Source: Lentzea waywayandensis
GTDB taxonomy: Bacteria; Actinomycetota; Actinomycetes; Mycobacteriales; Pseudonocardiaceae
Direction of reading: 5' to 3'
Length of the DNA: 64,000 bases
Assembly (NCBI RefSeq): GCF_900115955.1
Contig: NZ_FOYL01000010.1
Span: forward strand, 186,001-250,000
This document shows, piece by piece, positions 57,705 through 64,000 of this stretch; positions within the stretch are counted from its first letter, which is position 1, and each line of letters starts with the position of its first letter. The translations under genes and the position numbers were made by a program. The notes under the pieces were generated by a model. That model was not told where the DNA came from. It saw nothing but the letters and a program-made list of their open reading frames with translations, and searched no databases.

Positions 57705-58835
57705 ACCGATCGCGACGAGCGTGAGCAGGCCCGCGGCCGGATAGCCCCAGCCGAGCGCCACGAAGACCCAGGGCCGCGGGAAGTCCCAGATGTTCGGCTG
57801 GGCGAGCAGCAGGAACGAGATCAGGTAGCCGCCGGTCAGCAGCACCCACAAGCCGGCAGTGATCTTGCACAGGAGGTGTCCGCCCTCGTAGATCAGCCAC
57901 AGCAGGGCGGGCACCATCCACACCCAGTGGTGGCTCCACGAGATCGGCGAGACCAGCAGGCCGAGCATCTGGACGCTGACGATCAACGCCAGCACGTCCT
58001 TCGTCCTGCTGACCGCGAACCACGTGAGCGCGGCCGCGACGAGCACGGCGACGATGTAGATCGGCCCGGTCTTCACGTCGTAACCGACAGTGCGACTCAG
58101 GGCACCGCGCAGCGACTGGTTGATCGCGCTGCCGACCGGCCCGACGCGACTCGCGTCACCGAGCAGCTGGAACCAGAACTTGTCCGACTGGGACGGTGAG
58201 ATGGCCCAGCCGATGCCGTACACCACGACAAAAGCGACGAACGACCACACAGCGGCCATCCACCGGCGCTGAATGAGGAAGTACAGCCCGGAGATCGCGG
58301 GCGTGAGCTTGATGCCCGCGGCGAACCCGACACCGGCGCCGCCGACCCAGTTGCGCGCGCTGGCGAGCGTGCCGATCAGGATCGCGACCAGCACCAGGTT
58401 GATCTGGCCGTAGTTGAGCGTGGTGCGGACCGGCTCGATCCACAGCGTCAGCGCGGTCCACATCATGGCGCGACGCGGGTCCTGCAGCTTCAGCAGTTTC
58501 AGGGCCGTGCGCACGATGTAGTAGAGGCAGCCCAGGCAGATCAGCTGCCAGATCCAGCGCGAGGCCTCCCACGGCACCCAGCTCATCGGCGTGAAGATCG
58601 CGGCCGCGAACGGCGGGTAGGTGAACGGCAGCGGGAACACGTCCGCGTACTGGTCGAGCCGCCACTCGTAGAGGTCGCCGGAGAACAGGTGCGGCGACCC
58701 GTTGCGGTACACCAACAGGTCGATCATGGTCATCTTCGCCTGGAACGCGACCATGAACAGGTGCCCGGCGACCGACAACGCGAGCAGCCACGGTGCTACG
58801 GAGAGCACACGCGCTTCCACAGCACGGAGTTTCAC
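57621..58835 (-). CDS. pimE: Polyprenol-phosphate-mannose alpha-1,2-mannosyltransferase (PimE-like, GT87)
   Basis: A 404-aa membrane GT-C glycosyltransferase with about ten TM helices. The first loop carries the catalytic-type aspartate (MTMIDLLVYRNGSPHL) and FTYPPFAAAIFTP; WSHHWVWMVPALLW follows later. GT87 PimE adds the fifth mannose to phosphatidylinositol mannosides. GTG 58835 has TAACGT 7 nt upstream, so it is probably leaderless. The neighbours phhB and the Nudix gene match the mycobacterial order, supporting pimE rather than another GT87. The C-terminal ~28 residues overlap the GH gene. Confidence 0.85.
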   Translation of the reverse strand: MKLRAVEARVLSVAPWLLALSVAGHLFMVAFQAKMTMIDLLVYRNGSPHLFSGDLYEWRLDQYADVFPLPFTYPPFAAAIFTPMSWVPWEASRWIWQLICLGCLYYIVRTALKLLKLQDPRRAMMWTALTLWIEPVRTTLNYGQINLVLVAILIGTLASARNWVGGAGVGFAAGIKLTPAISGLYFLIQRRWMAAVWSFVAFVVVYGIGWAISPSQSDKFWFQLLGDASRVGPVGSAINQSLRGALSRTVGYDVKTGPIYIVAVLVAAALTWFAVSRTKDVLALIVSVQMLGLLVSPISWSHHWVWMVPALLWLIYEGGHLLCKITAGLWVLLTGGYLISFLLLAQPNIWDFPRPWVFVALGWGYPAAGLLTLVAIGLATRRERDELLPGDEEAAHSEPTGVTG

Positions 58836-58920
58836 CCCGAAAACGTTACCCGAGGCAACGAAACGGGGTACCCCGGCGTCATTAGGACTGGGAGAGATCG
58901 CAAGAGGGAGTTTTCTGATC

Positions 58921-59022
58921 ATGTCTGTTGATCTTGTAGTTGCCGCTGTCGCCGCTCTGGCCATGCTGGGGGTCGCGTTCGGAGTGTTCGCCGCTGCCGC
59001 ACGCGCTAAGAACAACGTGTAA
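58921..59022 (+). CDS. 33-aa single-TM small membrane protein
   Basis: ATG 58921 with AAGAGGGAG about 9 nt upstream. After MSVDLV comes one hydrophobic helix (residues 6-26), then AAARAKNNV. The product has the size and layout of small actinobacterial membrane peptides. A possible SigB/SigF-type promoter (GTTA-N17-GGGTAC near 58845-58870) precedes it and a strong terminator follows it, which supports a real gene. The function is unknown. Confidence 0.65.
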   Translation: MSVDLVVAAVAALAMLGVAFGVFAAAARAKNNV

Positions 59023-59042
59023 AAAGCTTGTGAGACAAGCAG

Positions 59043-59075
59043 AAGGGGGAGCCTCCACAAGGGAGGCTCCCCCTT
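59043..59075 (+). terminator. 14-bp hairpin terminator after the 33-aa gene
   Basis: A perfect 14-bp stem (59043-59056 with 59062-59075) with a 5-nt loop, starting AAGGGGG and ending CCCCCTT. It can work in both directions, between the small membrane gene (+) and the DUF6131 gene (-). Confidence 0.85.
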
Positions 59076-59113
59076 CACCGTTTCCGGGGAGGAACGGTGA
59101 GCAGTGCGCGTGT

Positions 59114-59269
59114 TTAGAAGTAGTGCGCCCGTCCGCCGATCGGCTTGCCGACCGCGCCCAACACGGCGAGGATCGCGCCGATCACCAGGAGTACCACTCC
59201 CAGGGTCGTCAGAATGCTGATACCCATCAGCCACCCGACGACGAGCAGAATGAGACCGAGGACGATCAT
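59114..59269 (-). CDS. DUF6131-like small membrane protein
   Basis: 51 aa from ATG 59269, with GGAGG 7-8 nt upstream. Two short hydrophobic segments (MIVLGLILLVVGWLMGI and LLVIGAILAVLGAVG) are joined by a tight turn, ending in KPIGGRAHYF. This pattern is common in actinobacterial stress-induced small membrane proteins. The promoter upstream has a SigB/SigF consensus, which fits a general stress role. The biochemical function is unknown. Confidence 0.82.
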   Translation of the reverse strand: MIVLGLILLVVGWLMGISILTTLGVVLLVIGAILAVLGAVGKPIGGRAHYF

Positions 59270-59300
59270 GACACCTCCAGGTGGGGAATCCTTTTCTGGA

Positions 59301-59325
59301 TTACCCCACGGGGGTCGGTACAAAC
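59301..59325 (-). promoter_or_regulatory. SigB/SigF-type promoter of the DUF6131-like gene
   Basis: On the gene strand GTTT (59325-59322) is followed after 15 nt by GGGTAA (59306-59301). This matches the actinobacterial group-3 stress sigma consensus GTTT-N15-17-GGGTA. Transcription would start near 59294, giving a 25-nt leader with the ribosome-binding site. Confidence 0.65.
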
Positions 59326-59331
59326 CTCGCC

Positions 59332-62043
59332 TCATACATTGATCACCGATGCGAGTAGCGCACGTGCCTCTTCCGTCCCGCGGTGGTGCAGCTTCTCGTA
59401 GATCGACAAGGCCTCCACCAGGTGTTCCCGCGCCGCCTCTGGCTCCCCTGCGGCGATCTGTGTCCTCGCCAGCCGGAAGAGCCCTTCTCCCAGGTAGTAG
59501 GTGTGGTGCATCGCCCGCATCCGGTCAACGGAGAGGCGGTAGCTCTCCACGGCCTCGGCGTACCTGCCCAGTTCCACGTAGATGTCCCCCAGCGTCTCGG
59601 CGTTGTTCGCGTGGGGCATCTTCTTCGGGCCGTCGTCCAACGCGAACGACGCCTCCGCCTCCATGCAGAGTTCGATCGCACGCTCGCGCTCGCCGACCTG
59701 CTGGTGGGCCCTTGCGAGCGCCGCGAGGTAATAGCCTCGCTGGTACACGTTCAGCTCGGCGATCCTCGGGTGCAGGCGGCTCAGGACCTCCAGTGAGCGG
59801 TCGTGGTGCCCCAGCTCCTCGTACACGTGCGCCAGCCCGCGTGAGACGTCCACCTGCCCGTCGACGTTGTCCATCTCCTCTTCGCAGCGCAACGCCGAGC
59901 GCAGGTGGTGCTCAGCCTTCGGCAACTCTCGTTTCGCGATGTAGATCCCGCCGAGCGCCCGGTGGAGCCGCTGCCGCCCGAACACGTCGTCCCGCCGTTG
60001 TGCGGCGGCCAGCGCGAGCAACTCGGCTTCCTCGCCTTCGACCAGCAGTCCCTCTCGCAAGAGAGGCAGGTGGAGCGTGTAGGCCAACCGCCACACGAGG
60101 TCGTCCGCACCCGCCGTCACCATCTCGGTCAACATGCCCAGCAGCACCGACTGCTCGGTCCGGAACCAGTCCTTCGCCGCCTGCACGTCCGGCACCGGCG
60201 CGATCACGGCCGCCGGCGACGGAGGTGCCAGTGGCGTCCAGACGGCCCTGCTCTCGGTCCATCGGTTCGCCTTCAGCGAGGAGTGCAGGTAGTGGTCGAA
60301 CATGCGCTGTTGCGCCTCGGCCTGCCGTTCCTGCGACAGCTCGCCGAAGCGTTCAGCGGCGTAGTCCCGCAACAGGTCGTGCAGCAGATATCGGCCGATG
60401 CTCGTCCGGGTGACGAGGCTGCTCCCGACCAGTTCAGCGAGCGCCCGCCGTGCTTCCGTTCCCGAGACGGCCGCGAGGCTCGCGGCGGCCTCGACCGTGA
60501 ACTCCGGGCCGGGATGACGGCCGAGCATCACGAACACCCTGGCCGCGTCCTCGCTGACCGACCGCAGCGACCAGGAGAAGACGTGGCGGACACCCGTGGT
60601 CGGGTCGTCGATGTCGAGCGCGTCGAGCCGTTCCTTCTCCAGCTCGTCCGCGAGTGCCGTGAGCGGGTCGCCGTAGGCGGCGCGGGCGGCCACGATCCCC
60701 AGCGCCAGCGGAAGTCCCGCACAGCGCTTGACCAGCCGCGCGACGGCGTCCGGCTCGGCCGCGATCCGTGCCGCGCCGATCCGTTCGGTCAGCAGGTCGG
60801 TCGCGGCCTGCTCGTCCATGACGTCCAGTGAGACCGGCTGGGCGCCCTCGCGCGCGACGAGTCCGCTCAGGCGGTTGCGGCTGGTGATCAGCACCAGGTT
60901 GCCTGCCCCGCCGGGCAGCAACGGGCGCACCTGGTCCACGTCCCTCGCGTTGTCCAGCACCACCAGCACCCGGCGCCGCGCCAGCAACGACCTGTACTCG
61001 GCGATCACCGCCTCGTCCGACGTCGGCAGTTCGTTCGCGGGCACACCGAGCCCCACGAGGAAGTCGCGGGCCACCGCGATGGGGTCGAGCGGCTCGGCAC
61101 GGAGGTCGAAGCCGCGCAGGTTGACGTGGAGCTGCCCGTCGGGGAAGCGGTCGGCGACCCGGTGGGCCCACTGCACGGCGAGCGCTGTCTTGCCGACGCC
61201 ACCGATGCCGTTGATCGCGGAGATCAGCACCGGTTCGTCGGGGCGCACCCTGACCATCTCGGTCAGCCGCGCCAGCTCGGGCTCACGGCCCGCGAAGTGC
61301 GGATAGGCGGGTGGCAGCTGCCGGGGCACGACCGGCGAGGCGGGCACCTCGCCGCTGAGGACCTGCTCGTGCGCCTCGCGCAGCCGTCGGCCGGGGTCCA
61401 CGCCCAGTTCGTCGGCGAGCCGCTTGCGGATCTCCTGGTAGGCCGAGAGCGCCTCGGCCTGCCGCCCCGCGCGATGCAGCGCGAGCATCAGCTGAGCCCA
61501 GAAGACCTCGCGCAACGGGTGTTGCCGCACGAGCGACCACAGCTCCGGCACCAGCACGTCGGCGGCCCGGGCAAGGTCCTCGTCGATGCGGCGCTCCAGC
61601 GTGACGACCTGCTCCTCCACCAGCCGCGGCACGTCCTCGCGGTGCAACGACTCCGACGTGACGTTGCCCAGCACCGGGCCACGCCACAGCTCCAGCGCCG
61701 CCCGGTGGTCGCCCTGCGCGGCGAGCTCGCGGAACCGGGCGAGATCGAGCTGTCCGGGAGCGACCTCGGCTGTGTAGCCACGCGACGACGTGCGGACGCA
61801 GTTGGCTGCGCCCAGCGACTGCCGCAGCCGCAGCACGACGGTCTGCAACGTCTTGTGCGCACGGTCGAGGGCGGGCGGCTCTCCGTCCCACACCCGTTCG
61901 ACCAGCTCGTCCACAGACACGAACTCGTTGGCGCGCAACAACAACGTCGCGAGCAGCACTCGCCCGCGACCTGCGGGAACAACGACAGGCTCGCCGTCGA
62001 GGAGCACTTCCAACGGCCCAAGGACGCGGTACTCGGCAGTCAT
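59332..62043 (-). CDS. AfsR/SARP-family regulator with NB-ARC and TPR domains
   Basis: 903 aa. The N-terminal OmpR-like winged helix (residues ~1-95, YRVLGPLEVLLDGEPVV) is followed by a bacterial transcriptional activation domain (~95-245). The NB-ARC ATPase has P-loop GIGGVGKTALAVQWAHR, Walker B RRVLVVLDNARD and GLPLALGIVAARAAYG. TPR repeats run from ~600 to the end. It is an ATP-dependent, ligand- or partner-sensing activator of the type that controls secondary metabolism. ATG overlaps the stop of another AfsR-like gene (ATGA). Confidence 0.92.
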   Translation of the reverse strand: MTAEYRVLGPLEVLLDGEPVVVPAGRGRVLLATLLLRANEFVSVDELVERVWDGEPPALDRAHKTLQTVVLRLRQSLGAANCVRTSSRGYTAEVAPGQLDLARFRELAAQGDHRAALELWRGPVLGNVTSESLHREDVPRLVEEQVVTLERRIDEDLARAADVLVPELWSLVRQHPLREVFWAQLMLALHRAGRQAEALSAYQEIRKRLADELGVDPGRRLREAHEQVLSGEVPASPVVPRQLPPAYPHFAGREPELARLTEMVRVRPDEPVLISAINGIGGVGKTALAVQWAHRVADRFPDGQLHVNLRGFDLRAEPLDPIAVARDFLVGLGVPANELPTSDEAVIAEYRSLLARRRVLVVLDNARDVDQVRPLLPGGAGNLVLITSRNRLSGLVAREGAQPVSLDVMDEQAATDLLTERIGAARIAAEPDAVARLVKRCAGLPLALGIVAARAAYGDPLTALADELEKERLDALDIDDPTTGVRHVFSWSLRSVSEDAARVFVMLGRHPGPEFTVEAAASLAAVSGTEARRALAELVGSSLVTRTSIGRYLLHDLLRDYAAERFGELSQERQAEAQQRMFDHYLHSSLKANRWTESRAVWTPLAPPSPAAVIAPVPDVQAAKDWFRTEQSVLLGMLTEMVTAGADDLVWRLAYTLHLPLLREGLLVEGEEAELLALAAAQRRDDVFGRQRLHRALGGIYIAKRELPKAEHHLRSALRCEEEMDNVDGQVDVSRGLAHVYEELGHHDRSLEVLSRLHPRIAELNVYQRGYYLAALARAHQQVGERERAIELCMEAEASFALDDGPKKMPHANNAETLGDIYVELGRYAEAVESYRLSVDRMRAMHHTYYLGEGLFRLARTQIAAGEPEAAREHLVEALSIYEKLHHRGTEEARALLASVINV

Positions 62044-64000
62044 TCGGACGAACCTATCGGCACGCCGCAGTCCCGGTAGGCGTCGGTGGCCGACGCTGCC
62101 GCGGCCGCCGCGCCCTCCTCGTCACCCGCGGCACGGCGCACCTCGGCGAGCACCCGGAGAGACTGCCCTTCCTCGTACCGCTGGCGGTGTCGCTGGTGCG
62201 TGGCGACCGCCTGTTCCGCGCACCGCAGTGCTTCGTCCGTCTCTCCCGTGGCGAGGTGCAGCAACGCGCGTTCTCTGAACAGCGCTCCTTCACCTTCGAC
62301 GCTGTAGGCGATGTCCGCCCTGGCTGCGCGAGCCTCGTTCAGATGGCCCGCTGCCGGTTCGAGTTCGCCGAGGTTCCGGTACGCCCGTCCGGCCGCCTGA
62401 TGCGCGGTGAGCCGGAAGGCGATGGCTGCGGAGTCCTCACCCGCGAGCCTCAGGTGAACCAGAGCGGCGGCGAGCGCGTCCTCGTGCTCACCGCAGCGGT
62501 CCAGCACCTCCTCCAGCGCCTGCCAGACGTGGAACTCCTCCTCCAGGCCAACCCTGTGCCGCACCTCTTCGAGAAGGTCGAGCACGAGGTCGAAAGCCTC
62601 GTCGACCTTCCCGCGTGCCAGCTCGGCTTTGACCATGGCGGCGGTGCCGAGGGAGATGCGCAGAGAGTTTCCGAGCTCACCCAGCAACGCGAGGTACTTC
62701 TCGTGGTGCGCCCTGCTCTCCGCGAACCTGCCCAGTTCCAGGTAAACGATGGTCAGGCTGTCGTGGACACTCGCGTGCACAGCAGGCGAGCCTGTCAGCT
62801 CCCTCGTCCTGAGCAGCGTCTGCTCGGTGGCCAGGTAGTCGGACAGCTCGAAACTGACGGCGGCGAGGTTCCGCAGGACCAACGCCTGTCCCTCGATCGA
62901 ACCCACCTGCTCCTGGTTCGCGAGGGCCTGCCGCATGTGTTCAGCGGCAGAGGCCGGGTCGCCGGCCATCCGTGCGATCGCTCCGAAGTTGAGGTGCGCG
63001 CTCGCCTGGATCGACAGGTCACCCTCTCGCAGACCGATGTCGAGCGCTTCCTGCCCCAGCCGCTTCACCCCCGCGAAGTCGCCCTGGCAGAAGTGGTAGA
63101 TGGAGGTGCCCAGGTCCGCGGCGGCGACCAGCAGATCGTCGCCGGACGCACGGCTGGAGCGGTCCCGGATCTCGCACAGCACCGACCAGTTCGCGTCGTC
63201 GCGAACGTCGTAGTAGAAGGCGTTGGCCACGGCTCCGAGCTCGGCGACAAGTCGGTGGTCACCCCGCTCGGTCGCGACGAGCATCGTCGCGATCAGGTTC
63301 GTGTGCTCGGCGTTCAGCCACGCGAACGCCTCGTCCGTGCTCTTCAGCACCACGTGGGGCAGTTGGGTCGTGATCGTCGCGAGCGGGTACCTCCGCTGGT
63401 CCGGGAACAGCAGTTCGGCGGCGGCGTGGGTCATGCGGCGGTAGAAGTCGTAAAGCCGTGCAATGGCCTCGTCGGTCTCTTCGCTCGTGCACCGTTCCCT
63501 CGCGTACACGCGCAGCAGGTCGTGCAGGGCGAAGCGGGTGCCGCGCTGTTCGACCAGGTGCACAGCGACCAGGTGGTTGAGGTGGCGGCGGGCATTGGGC
63601 AGGCCCGCGATGACCGCGGCGTCGTTGGCGGTGAAGTCCGCGCCGGGCAACAAACCCAGCCTGCGCAACACCATCCGCGTCTCCTCCGGCAACGAGGAGT
63701 AGCTCTCGTCCAGGACGACGCTGACCGCGGCGGCGGGATCACCGGGCACCGCGAGTTCGCCGAGGCGGTCGTCGTCGAGCTGCGCGACCTTGTCCGCGAT
63801 GGTCATCGCGTCCTGAGAGGACAGGTCCGCGGCCGCGATGCGCAACGCGAGCGGCAGGCCGCCGCACAGCCGCACCAACGCGGCGGCGGCCTCCGTCTCA
63901 GCCCGCACGCGGTCCGGACCGAGCACTCGCTCCAGCACGCGGGTTCCGTCGTCGTCGCTCAGCACCGGGAGCCGCAGCAGGTCGGCGTCGTGCAGGGCGA
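62040..64000 (-). CDS. AfsR/SARP-like regulator, partial (5' end beyond right edge)
   Basis: About 653 codons are visible and the frame runs off the right edge. The visible part starts late in an NB-ARC domain (AAALVRLCGGLPLALRIAAA, RRLGLLPGADFTANDAAVIA) and continues through the winged-helix region (ALHDLLRVYARER) into TPR repeats (LSIQASAHLNFGAIARMAGD). An internal ATG at 63965 is not the start, because the domain continues upstream of it. It is probably a second SARP/AfsR protein, coupled to the one downstream. Confidence 0.88.
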   Translation of the reverse strand, partial: ALHDADLLRLPVLSDDDGTRVLERVLGPDRVRAETEAAAALVRLCGGLPLALRIAAADLSSQDAMTIADKVAQLDDDRLGELAVPGDPAAAVSVVLDESYSSLPEETRMVLRRLGLLPGADFTANDAAVIAGLPNARRHLNHLVAVHLVEQRGTRFALHDLLRVYARERCTSEETDEAIARLYDFYRRMTHAAAELLFPDQRRYPLATITTQLPHVVLKSTDEAFAWLNAEHTNLIATMLVATERGDHRLVAELGAVANAFYYDVRDDANWSVLCEIRDRSSRASGDDLLVAAADLGTSIYHFCQGDFAGVKRLGQEALDIGLREGDLSIQASAHLNFGAIARMAGDPASAAEHMRQALANQEQVGSIEGQALVLRNLAAVSFELSDYLATEQTLLRTRELTGSPAVHASVHDSLTIVYLELGRFAESRAHHEKYLALLGELGNSLRISLGTAAMVKAELARGKVDEAFDLVLDLLEEVRHRVGLEEEFHVWQALEEVLDRCGEHEDALAAALVHLRLAGEDSAAIAFRLTAHQAAGRAYRNLGELEPAAGHLNEARAARADIAYSVEGEGALFRERALLHLATGETDEALRCAEQAVATHQRHRQRYEEGQSLRVLAEVRRAAGDEEGAAAAAASATDAYRDCGVPIGSSE

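Overview
The window is about 70% G+C, with GTG starts, leaderless transcripts, actinobacterial glycogen, mycothiol and phosphatidylinositol-mannoside genes, and AfsR/SARP regulators. It is chromosomal DNA of an actinomycete, most likely a member of the Pseudonocardiaceae (Lentzea/Saccharothrix/Actinosynnema type). The genus is a guess from protein flavour. No tRNA, rRNA, CRISPR array, insertion sequence or integrase was seen.

From memory of the Mycobacterium tuberculosis map, the backbone is nearly collinear with the Rv1222 to Rv1159 block. In order it holds rseA-sigE, an O-methyltransferase, glgC, glgM, the DUF3117 gene, tag, a DivIVA-like gene, gpgS, a shrunken folP2, LOG genes, dapE, dapD, dapC-fdxA, the Rv1171-like gene, mshB, lpqW, typA, a mutT2-like Nudix gene, phhB and pimE. 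Inserted in this backbone are lineage-specific modules: an MFS/LysR pair, a secreted dipeptidase, a paaX-paaG pair, a padR-HAAS pair, a compact cytochrome bd operon, an oligopeptide ABC operon, a repeat-expanded S41 peptidase, an attenuated trpS, an envelope-stress-like two-component system with a LolA-like/ABC operon, a TPP-riboswitch-controlled thiamine transporter, and tandem AfsR-like regulators at the right edge.

Region by region: 1-3.4 kb holds stress sigma factor and glycogen genes. 3.5-13 kb holds maltose-1-phosphate synthase, a lipoprotein, transport, peptidase and phenylacetate-type genes. 13-21 kb holds DNA repair, padR, cydABDC, gpgS and the mini-folP2. 21-30 kb holds a secreted hydrolase, an AlkZ/YcaQ-like protein, LOG proteins and lysine/DAP biosynthesis (dapE, dapD, dapC). 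30-42.6 kb holds mshB, the peptide importer, lpqW and typA. 42.7-46.4 kb holds the repeat peptidase, trpS with its leader, and the Nudix fusion. 46.4-51.9 kb holds the two-component system, its probable target operon and a HIT protein. 51.9-59.3 kb holds a frameshifted SDR, thiBPQ, phhB, a GH88/105-like protein, pimE and small membrane proteins. 59.3-64 kb holds two AfsR-like proteins.

Main points for a second look: (1) a complete ribosome-mediated attenuator for trpS, with a leaderless 16-codon leader peptide carrying tandem Trp codons; (2) a cyd operon in which all four proteins are internally shortened, next to a folP2 relic shortened the same way; (3) an S41 peptidase interrupted by exactly 22 heptad repeats; (4) 11-bp-phased TCTCAG repeats shared by the sigE promoter and the two-component/LolA intergenic region, suggesting an MprAB-sigE type circuit; (5) very long perfect palindromes between genes; (6) frequent long tail-to-tail gene overlaps.
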